A stretch of DNA of 64,000 nucleotides, from positions 305,505,115-305,569,114 of the forward strand of contig NC_080672.1 of assembly GCF_030247195.1 (NCBI RefSeq). The letters run 5' to 3'. Of this stretch, positions 53,356 through 61,984 are shown one piece after another; position 1 is the stretch's first letter, and every line of letters starts with the position of its first letter. Source of the stretch: Topomyia yanbarensis. Its lineage: Eukaryota; Arthropoda; Insecta; Diptera; Culicidae. The notes below the pieces were generated by a model, which worked only from the letters and a program-made list of their open reading frames with translations, had not been told where the DNA came from and did not search any database. A program made the translations under genes and the position numbers.

Positions 53356-53904
53356 TAGTCCCCAACGGTGAACTCACCCTACTACGACCGATAGTTCCCC
53401 GACGGAGGAATTTCCCCGACACCGATAGTCGCTTGCTTGAGCTCTTTAGCTCCCAGCTTTATCGAAATCAACTCGGATATTATCTTACTCCGACTAAGAG
53501 TTCCCCGGCAACGGAATTTCTCTCGGTACCGGTTTTTGTTTCGTGAGCCAATTAGCTCCCCATTTCGTCACGATTCTGTCGGGTATTCTACGGCGGCGAA
53601 TCTACCCTACCGTGAATTCCCAGGCGGTAGATTGCTCCCGACACCTATGTAAGTTTCTGTGAGCCATTTAACACCCCGCTTCGTCTACTTGGTCTAGTCC
53701 CTGCGGTGGACCTAGCCTACTCAACGGGCCAGCCAGTAGGAGCTGAGGTCCATCCAGCGATTCTGGGTGGAGCGTCGCTTCCGGTTCACTGGCACCCCAA
53801 CGACCCACCTAGCTATTTGACGCGGTCTACTCGGTCTAATCCCCGGTGCTGGATCAGCATGCTCACGAGCTACCCGGTAGGATCCGGTTCACTGGTGCCC
53901 CGAC

Positions 53905-55660
53905 GTCCCGAACCCAGTGCTAGCCGCGTACCACTCAACTGATCCCCGACGGTGGACCCAGTCTATACCGTCGAAGAGTTCCCCGGCGGCGGAATCTCTC
54001 CCGAAGCCCGATTCTTGCACATTAACAGACTCCGGGCAAAGGGGCGGCGAAGCGTGTCCAAACCGACGCAGGTACTTTCGGAAGCATCCTTGCACGGACA
54101 AAAACTGCGTCAAATGGAAGTTCACCCCTCTATGGTTTATATGTACACACACCGACATATTTGGGATGAGTCGGTGGGTTCACTTTCCTTTCTCCGCGTT
54201 GTCCCATTCTTGCTGCCACTTAGCCAACCAGTCTCTTTGCATTACGTGCATTTCTCCGCTGGTAGCATTACACATCCTCAGCCAGAGTGATTCAGATGGG
54301 AATTATCACGGCTAATTCCCCATACCGCTTCCGGTGATACGCACTCGTGACACGATCAGTCATTAGGCGAAACGTTTTTGTCAACTTCGTCCGGTTCCGC
54401 TTGGAGTTCAGCACAGCAGCCCAGGCCAGTACACCATATCTCAGTAATGAGGATGAAACACCCGCTACGAAACGTCTCGTGCTGCCTCTTGCTCCTTCGT
54501 GATTCGGCATGATCCTTGTCAATGCGTTAGTTGTCCTGGAAGAATTCTCACATACATAGACGACATGGATGTTATAATTTAACCGATCGTCGACCATCAC
54601 ACCCACGCATCGACGGCATGGATTGTCCCCCGACGCTGATCTCGACACCGACTACCTCGGTCTTGTGGTGAGCCAGCTGCAACTTGACGTCAGTCATCCA
54701 GGTTTCCACGATGCCTATTGTCTCTGCCGTCAACATCTCCACCTTCTCAAGAGCACTGTTGAACTCGTTCTTCACGTCTATCGATTCCACGTCGCAGTAG
54801 CGATTACCCCTTCTCTTTTACTTCAATGCTTTCTCCGCGCTCTCGATGACTGTGGGGATGGTGTCCACCGTCAATATCCCTTTCCGGCACCCGAACTGCC
54901 TCTGCGATAGTGCGTTTTCACTTTCAGCGTAGGTCGTCAGCTGTTGAGGATGACCCTTTTCAGGAGCTTACCAAGAGTTTGCAGCGGGTATACAGGCTGA
55001 TACGATGCTGGATCTCCTAGTGGTTCCCCTGATTTTGGCAGCAACACCAGATTCTGGATCTTCCATCTATTCGGAAAGTAGCCATCGTCCAGACATTTCT
55101 GTAGGACTATCCTGAACATGTCCAGAAACGCCAGGATCACAGACTTCAGTACCACGTTGGGGATACCCGGTCCGGGAGCTTTCTTCGCTTTCAGCCCTTT
55201 TGCCACACTAAGGAGCTAGTCGTTGGAAACTCGATTGTCACCAGTATTTCCACCATCTGCATCAACGCACGGTGTATCCGCATACACGGTACGTTGATGC
55301 AGACGGTGGAAATACGTTTAGGCCGTGCTTCGGGAAAAGACCCTCCACGATCATTTTCAGTTTGTCGGAGCACATTTCGACGGCGTCATTGGACCCTTGA
55401 TCCTGGCCATAACGACACGGTAATCATTGCCCCAGGGGTTGGCGTCTACTTTTCTGCACAGCTCCTTGTAACAGGAGGACTTTCTTACCACTATCTCGCG
55501 TTTAAATGCGACCCTGGCCGCCCGGAATGTTACCTTACACTCTTCTCTGACTGCCGCCGATCTTGCTCTCTGAATGCGTCTTCTGGTTTTAGGCAGGCAG
55601 CACGAAGGATGCTGAGCCTCTCGCTCCACCAGTACGCCGGACGCCGGTAGTTCCTCGGCT
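53905..55660 (-). pseudogene. R1-type ORF2: RT and C-terminal domain
   Basis: From 55629 leftwards: CYKELCRKVDANPWGNDYRV, ARIKGPMTPSK, KKAPGPGIPNVVLKSVILAF, LVLLPKSGEPLGDPASYQPV, DVKLQLAHHKTEVVGVE, CVGVMVDDRLNYNIHVVYVC, TTNALTRIMPN, then KWTHRLIPN and GVNFHLTQFLSVQGCFRKYL with RFGHASPPLCPES (remnant of the C-terminal zinc-finger region). The YxDD box was not found and is probably deleted between about 54800 and 54930. Inactive. Confidence 0.65.
55246..55313. repeat. Hairpin with about 32-base arms inside the R1-type RT
   Basis: ATTTCCACCATCTGCATCAA, then CGGTGTAT, a four-base loop CCGC, and the complementary arm ending GCAGACGGTGGAAAT. Few mismatches. It looks like a local inverted duplication of RT sequence formed after insertion. 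Confidence 0.8.
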
Positions 55661-55730
55661 TCATTTTCCTCGGCATTATTACATCACATGGCACAAATCC
55701 CCGACTACATACGGGGAACGCGCCATTTAA

Positions 55731-55860
55731 CCCTTAAAGGCGCAAAGCATTTTTTTTTTCAAATTTTCTGAAAATTGTCTCACAGCTTTAATTCGTTCCT
55801 CTGATAATTTTAAGATGGTTTTCGCAATGTTGTTTTAAAACAACATTGCGCATTTAAGAG
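55731..55860. mobile_element. piggyBac-type MITE, 130 bp
   Basis: TTAA on both sides (55727-55730 and 55861-55864). Ends CCCTTAAAGGCGCAAAGC and, reversed, CTCTTAAATGCGCAATG. A perfect 28-base palindrome (CGCAATGTTGTTTT and complement) lies at 55823-55850. TTAA duplication with a CCCTT-type terminus fits piggyBac. No coding capacity. Confidence 0.7.
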
Positions 55861-56099
55861 TTAAGCCAATATATTCTGATTCCTACATCACATGCCCTCG
55901 CTATTGTTTCCAACAGCTCATCGGAATTGTAATGACGCTGTCAGCACGAGATGCTTCCACAAAAAGGTCCTTGTCGAAGTCCTTTATTTTCCACTTCCGC
56001 TCGCACGTCGTCACTCTCGGTATTACCGTACAATTTCGCCGACCAACGGTGTAGTGCATCACTTGGTGGTCACTATGTGTGTATTGCTCACTAACTCAC

Positions 56100-56340
56100 C
56101 AATTCATGTTATCCATCGGCGAAGGATGTGTATGTATGTGTCTGTTTCATTTAAACTCACACAGTTTTCTCAGAGATGGCTGAACCGATTCTCACAAACT
56201 TAGTTTGAAATGGAAGGTATAACGCTCCCGTAAGTTGCTATTGCATTTTTTGTAGATCCGACTTCCAGTTCCGGAGTTACCCGTTGAAAAGTGCGGTCAC
56301 ACAGCAAATTCCCATATAAACAGGTACCACCATTATGTCC
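56100..56340 (+). repeat. Dispersed GGCCGAGTG-family repeat, diverged partial copy
   Basis: TCTCAGAGATGGCTGAACCG, TCCGACTTCCAGTTCCGGAG, TTGAAAAGTGCGGTCACACA and GCAAATTCCCATATAAACAG match the body of the unit at 57392-57910. A still more diverged copy seems to follow at 56520-56640 (TTCTGGTTCCGGAGTTATAG). Confidence 0.6.
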
Positions 56341-56859
56341 AAATGTTGTAATACATATTAAAATAGGTCAAACACTACTTGAATTTGCTGTTCTAGATCA
56401 CAAAGGATCAATCAAAGCAGTTTTGACCACATTGGCCCCCTGTGATGGTTCTTGATGCACTCTGGGAACTTGTCAAGTTCCTAAACAAACATCACACCTA
56501 TTGCCCAGCAAATTCTTGCTCGATTTTTACAATCTTGATTTGAAATGAAAGATACAATAACCCCATTCGGTTCTGGATTCTGGTTCCGGAGTTATAGGTT
56601 GGTTAGTAAGGTCACACTGTAATTTCCCAAATGAACCGTTGAAATCGTAATACCTCAAAGGCTAAAAATCTATTAAAATGGTTACCAAATTACATCGACG
56701 TGCAGGTCTAGAACACTGATTGCCAATCAAACATTCTTTGAATATATTGTCTTCTGTCGACAAGTCCGGAAGACCCGGTTTCCGGTATATTCCCCAATTA
56801 AAGTCACATCGATTCTTCGGTAATGACTAAACCTATTTTCTTAAACTAAGTTTAAAATG

Positions 56860-57000
56860 GAAGATATAATATGCAGTTGGGTGTGCACTCCCCCCTCCCG
56901 TAACGAACACCCCTCCCCCTTTAATCACACTACCAAACACCACCCCCCACCCCATTCGACCATCCTTATACCTGCTTTCCCTTCATCAAACCGAAAGAAG
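56860..57000. repeat. C-rich repeat, first copy
   Basis: GTGCACTCCCCCCTCCCGTA, ACCACCCCCCACCCCATTCG. A related segment is at 57960-58100 (CACACCCCCCCGTAACTGTT, CACCACCCCATCCAGCC). Strongly strand-asymmetric, with C on the plus strand. Origin unknown. Confidence 0.5.
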
Positions 57001-57154
57001 ATAAAGAATTTCTGATATATTCTCGACTCTCACTCAATTAGCCCCCACCCCATAACATTGAACTCATGCCGAGTAAGCTAATTAAATATTATAGTTTTTA
57101 AATACGGGATAAGTGTGATACGTGCAAAGTATTATATGAATGTAATAGATATTT

Positions 57155-57245
57155 TTACAATTATATTGAACATAACCAGCTAAAGAATCATAGTTTTGGA
57201 TAAATGAGAATCGCACCACTAGGTGGGTTAAAACAGGGTGTTTAG
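57155..57245 (+). repeat. Dispersed repeat with CACTAGGTGGGTTAAAAC end
   Basis: TATTGAACATAACCAGC, GAATCGCACCACTAGGTGGG, TTAAAACAGG. The same string occurs at 12230-12325, inverted at 15655-15740, and at 60535-60655. Confidence 0.65.
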
Positions 57246-57391
57246 CTTTGGACTGTTTGGATGTTATTTAATATCTCAAGGTTGGTAGCATCGATCCTAC
57301 TCATTTTTCACCAACTAAAAGTGATGAGTTGTTCTTCCAATTAAAATTCTGTGTGATGGGAAAAAAGTTTACTGCAACAGTTATTAACATT

Positions 57392-57910
57392 TTTGCCTTT
57401 TTCATATAGAAAGGTTATGCAATCACTCTGAAAAACATCAACCCAATCCCGGCCCGGAGGGCCGAGTGTTATATCCCATTCGACTCAGTTCGTCGAGATC
57501 GGAAAAAATCTGTATGTGTGTATGTGTGTGTATGTATGTGCGTATGTGTCAAATAATGTCACTCATTTTTCTCAGAGATGGCTGGACCGATTTGCCCAAA
57601 CTTAGTCTCAAATGAAAGGTGCAACCTTCCCATCGGCTGCTATTGAATTTTGGATCGATCAGAATTCTAGTTCCGGAATTATGGGTTTAAGAGTGCGGCC
57701 ACACAGAAATTTCTCATATAAACTATAGGAAAAATTAAAAATAGAATTTTTATTTTTGATGCTAAATGTCTTCAAGGAGCATGAAACGTCCAGATTTGAT
57801 GCAAACTCGAAAAAAATTTGACGACGATTCATTTTTTTGGATTTTGGCACTTTTTTGCCTTTCTCATATAGAAAGGTTATGCAATCACTCTGAAAAACGT
57901 CAACCTAATT
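57392..57910 (+). repeat. Dispersed GGCCCGGAGGGCCGAG repeat, one full period
   Basis: The 50-bp head (TTTGCCTTTTTCATATAGAA, AGGTTATGCAATCACTCTGA) appears at 57395 and again at 57855, so one 460-bp period plus a second head is present. The body includes GGCCCGGAGGGCCGAGTGTT, a long TG/TATG microsatellite and TCTCAGAGATGGCTGGACCG. The minus-strand frame at 57659-57850 is within this repeat. Confidence 0.75.
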
Positions 57911-57959
57911 TTTTTTTTGACTCGCATAAGGTTTCTGGATTTTAACAGGGGCGTAGTTG

Positions 57960-58100
57960 ATGGTTTAAGGAGAGGGGTTACACACCCCCCCGTAACTGTT
58001 CACTCCCCTCCCTTAAAAATCTTCTTAAATCACCCCTCAGACCACCACCCCATCCAGCCCTCATACCCCTCCCCTTCAACCCCATCTTTAAACCGCCACT
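57960..58100. repeat. C-rich repeat, second copy
   Basis: See 56860-57000. The plus-strand frame at 57917-58183 is an artefact of this C-rich stretch (many Pro, Ser, His codons). Confidence 0.5.
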
Positions 58101-58240
58101 ATATCACAAAGCATACCAATTTAAGCTGGGGAGTCGTTCGTTCGTGGGACTTTCGCCCTCCTCACATACCCACCCTTGCATGACAAAATGAGTTAGCAAG
58201 CAGATAACATTGATCTAATGCTGATTAGGCTAATGAAGTA

Positions 58241-60439
58241 GAGTAAAGCCATGTCAAGTGATCCTCGAATTTTTCGCAAAATCACCGATTTTCATGAGAT
58301 ATGTTTTATTGTATAGGGATTATGGTAAATAGCTTTTGGTATAAATATTTCGTTAAAACTCCTTTTTTCCTTTGAGATATTAACCCTTAAACTTTATTGC
58401 ATGATAAAATTGTAAAATTTATATCTCAAAACCTACTGAAGATAATTGAATGAATTTTTGTACACTTATGGAATGATATTTACACTATCTCATAAAAATA
58501 ATTTTATAATATAGTTATGTGAATAACGGTACTTCGCATCTACTTAAAAATTTTAATTGTATTTTTTCTTGCGTTCCTCACGCTAAAAAATTTCAAAAGG
58601 TATTTCAAATTAAGCGTCAATCTCTCACCTTCAATAATCTGTATTGATAATTTTTCATTTTTGTTTCTATCGAGAGTTATGGATGATTTTGTAACGGTGC
58701 GTACCATCAACGCACGGCCCACTTTGATGCAGTCCGGTGGAACTTACACATTGGCAACGCCGCATGTCCCAACGTCCTACTGCGCATCGCGTAGGAAACG
58801 TGCATCGCATGACTAAATGAAACCACATCTCTAGATTGGTGCAAAAGAACAAACTTTTATATACGGATTATCAAAGGTTAATGTTTTCTGGATATTTTGA
58901 GATACTTTTAGATTTTTTTTGATCGAGGTGCACAACAAAAACAATTTTGTTTAATGAATACTTTTTTATTATAATTTAACGTTACTAGGAATTAAACTGT
59001 ATCGCAAAGAACCGAAACATAACTTATATAATACGCTTATGTTATTGCCATCTTCGAAGACACTTTTGTTATGGCATTTTCGTTTTTGACAGTGTACACC
59101 AGTATTGTCGGGGCTATACTCATTCAAACTTCAGCCTATCTCTTTTTTTCATTTTACCGGCGTATACCAAGTTAAAAACGAAAACGTTATTAGTCGATGT
59201 TTCATCCAAATTCATTACTAGTCTACAACATTATGCAGGAAAATGGCACATTTTATGAAAACAGCATTTTACTTCGCTTGTTTATGTTCACTGAGTGATC
59301 TTACTTATAAACAACGAAGTGTCTTGCGAAAAAAAAAATTACTTTGAATCTGTTTTCAATCGCATTAGCGTGTTTTCTTTATCGCTATTGCTTCTGTCAA
59401 TTCTGTTAATTAGTGGTTCTCCAAGTTCTAGTAATATATTATTTACTTCATAAAATTTCAGTAAATCATCAACGATTTATAATTCAAAATCTTCATTACT
59501 TTTTAACGAAATACAGTATTCGGTTGTTCGAACCATATTTATAACATAAAAACAAACCAATGTTTTTGAGCAAATATGCTGTGCTAACACCTAGACAGAA
59601 CCAACTGACGTTAAAAGTGGTAATATATGTCAATTTGCAAAAAAAAGTCATATACATGCAGATTCAAACATGCCCATTGCTCAAGTTTGCACAGCAACTG
59701 CCAACATCCGAGCGCGCCGGTTTGAGAGCTTGAATGACAGAAAATTAAATAATTCCTGAAAAATATAACACTAAAAACCATGCAAATTACTCGGAATATG
59801 TTCACCTTTAAACATCCGCACAGAAAAGCTTATCTTTTTGCTCTAATATCGAATATGGCAATTTTGGACATAAGGTATGCTCTGCCAAAGCGATACGCTG
59901 TAGGACGTTGCTACATGCGGCGTTGCCAATATGTAAGTTCTCGCGGGCTGCATCAAAGTGGGCCGTGCGTTGAAGGTACGCACCGTTACAAAATCATCCA
60001 TAACTCTCGATAGAAACAAAAATGAAAAATTATTAATACAGATTATTGAAGGTGAGAGATTGACGCGTAATTTGAAATACCTTTTGAAATTTTTTAGCGT
60101 GAAGAACACAAGAAAAAATACAATTGAAATTTTTAAGTAGAAGAAAAGTACCGTTATTCACATAACTATATTGTAAAATTATTTTCATGAGATAGTGTAA
60201 ATATCATTCCATAAGTGTACAAAAATTCATTCAATTATCTTCAGTAGGTTTTGAGATATAAAATTTACAATTTTATCATGCAATAAAGTTTAAGGGTTAA
60301 TATCTCAAAGGAAAAAAGGAGTTTTAACGAAATATTTATACCAAAAGCTATTTACCATAATCCCTATACAATAAAACATATTTCATGAAAATCGGTGATT
60401 TTGCGAAAAATTTGAGGATCACTTGACATGGCTTTACTC
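58241..60439. mobile_element. Foldback-type element with about 560-bp terminal inverted repeats
   Basis: Left arm 58241-58800 and right arm about 59870-60439 are reverse complements, from GAGTAAAGCCATGTCAAGTG at the tips to GCGGCGTTGCCAATGTG-like sequence at the inner side. AGTA flanks both sides (58237-58240 and 60440-60443), a possible 4-bp duplication. The central 1.07 kb is AT-rich without transposase. The mirrored 60-codon frames at 58540-58722 (minus) and 59958-60140 (plus) follow from the arms. Confidence 0.82.
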
Positions 60440-60534
60440 AGTACGATATTTTTTTGTTTCAAGTGTTTCACCTTCGACGCGTAGCTCATCAAGTTCGTGG
60501 CTTGCAAGCCATGGTGTATAAGTGCAAAGTGTAC

Positions 60535-60655
60535 TAAGAATGTAATGGACATTTCCACAATTATGTTGAACATAAAAAGCCTCCGTGCCACAGTTTTGAG
60601 AAATGAGAAAGGCACAATTGCACCGCTAGGTGGATTAAAACAGGTTTTTATAAAT
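60535..60655 (+). repeat. Dispersed repeat with CGCTAGGTGGATTAAAAC end
   Basis: TTATGTTGAACATAAAAAGC, GAAAGGCACAATTGCACCGC, TAGGTGGATTAAAACAGGTT. Same family as 57155-57245 and the copies in the B arms. Confidence 0.65.
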
Positions 60656-60954
60656 AAATTGAAATTACGGTGAATTCTCAATCTATTTTCTATGCTATTT
60701 GGGCCTAATAATATTGTATATTTTATAATAAATTTTATGAAAAAATAAGCACTTGAGAACTTCCAATAGAACAAAAGTTATTGTGGTTTTGTACTGGCCG
60801 CGCCATTGTGGCACAACTTAGAACAAAAATTGGACTAAAGTCAAAACTTTGCCGTATCGCGATACCGATATATCGGTTCAAATAGGATGGTGTTATGTAA
60901 TTTTGGTACGTTGAATTCGTTTTTGATATTAAAACAAGTTAAAAATAAACATTT

Positions 60955-61215
60955 ACTATTCATTAGAGTGTCTCAAAAATATATATTTTATCGAAATTGG
61001 TTTTAAAAATTTTGTATATTAATTTTCGTGTGGTGTCAAATCGTTTTTGATATTAACACTTGTAAAATAACCTTCATTATACATTAGGGTGCCTCAAAAT
61101 AATTATTTTGTTGCGAAGGTTCAAAAAAAATTTAAAAGAAATTTTTGTACGTTGAATGTCTATTTTGGTTTTAAAAATAGAAATTAACTTTACTACTTAT
61201 TAGGGAGGCTTGATA
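60955..61215 (+). repeat. Degenerate tandem repeat, about 120-bp period
   Basis: Landmarks CATTAGAGTGTCTCAAAA (60961), CATTAGGGTGCCTCAAAA (61082) and TATTAGGGAGGCTTGATA (61198). Between them ATTAACACTTGTAAAATAACC-like and GTACGTTGAAT-like words recur. About two and a half units. Confidence 0.6.
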
Positions 61216-61925
61216 GTAGGTATTTTGCCTTTCATAATAATTTTTTCAATAGTAACTACGGTAAGCTGATGTTTTTCCATATTGAAACGAATTGATTTAC
61301 ATCTCGTTATGATTATTTTGTTTTTACGGGTCAAATGAGATGAGTTCGACTAATTTTGGAACGTTTAATTCATTAGTTAGATACTTGATATGAAAACTAC
61401 ATTTTCTTTAATTATCAAAACAAACATTTTGAGTGCCTTAGTGGAATGTTTAATTACATTCACTAATCAGCAAGATGGTTAACATTTGTTTTTCGCAGGT
61501 ATGTTTTAAATAACATAGAATGCTTATTTCATATCTTACATAAAAATAAATCAAAAACCCTTTTTCGCATATATGGTTCATTTCAAAATGGGCTTATTTT
61601 ATTTGGATAATATCGCATACTCTTAAGAGAATTTCTATAGCACTGACGCTATGCAAATTCTGATCAAAGTAGTCTTACCAAATGACTTGAACTCAACTGT
61701 GTTCACTCAATTTGACAATTACTGCATAAGTTTAATGTTCTTTTTCTTAAAATAATTTCAAAGTTTGAGGGAGAGATGGTTTGATGCATATTATTCGATT
61801 TTATGTTAAATATAAAGATATTAGCAGAATTTTCTCTGTAATGATTTTTCAATACCCTATCAGCCCAGCGTATGAAATAGCATACATTAGTTTTTTTCGC
61901 AACAAAACGTTCCAAAGTTGTTATT
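61216..61925. other. AT-rich non-coding DNA
   Basis: No element ends, repeats or coding motifs recognised. The short minus-strand frame at 61703-61915 has no known domain. Confidence 0.4.
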
Positions 61926-61984
61926 TTATTTTCCCCATACTTAATTCGGCCTAATATGACGGCTCACGAAGTTTTTTATAAATT

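Larger units (their letters stand above)
51780..53900 (-). repeat. Degenerate GC-rich tandem repeat in the LINE tail
   Basis: Outside the transposon at 52060-53355, a unit of roughly 130-150 bp recurs at least six times. Landmarks are GTGAGCCATTTAGCTCCC, CACGATCTACTCGGTCTA-like, GTCCCCGACGGTGGA-like, and GAGTTCCCCGGCGGCGGAAT. Units have diverged strongly. The same word string (CTCGGTCTAGTCCCCGACGA) is found at 21280-21300. Confidence 0.65.
51775..55700 (-). mobile_element. R1-clade-like LINE, 3' part with GC-rich repetitive tail
   Basis: Minus strand: RT region at 54290-55660, C-terminal region at 53905-54290, then a GC-rich tail to about 51775 that is interrupted by the ITmD37E transposon. 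Words such as DVKLQLAHHKTEVV, KCLDDGYFPNRWKIQNLVLL, YKELCRKVDANPWG and YRVVMARIKGPMTPSK fit R1-clade ORF2. Numerous frameshifts and stops. The 5' part is missing. Confidence 0.7.

Noticed and set aside
57917..58183. Proline/serine-rich 88-codon frame
   Set aside because: Product of a C-rich low-complexity repeat also found at 56860-57000.
58540..60140. Two related 60-codon genes on opposite strands
   Set aside because: They are mirror images within the foldback arms, with no known domain and no length variation suggesting selection.
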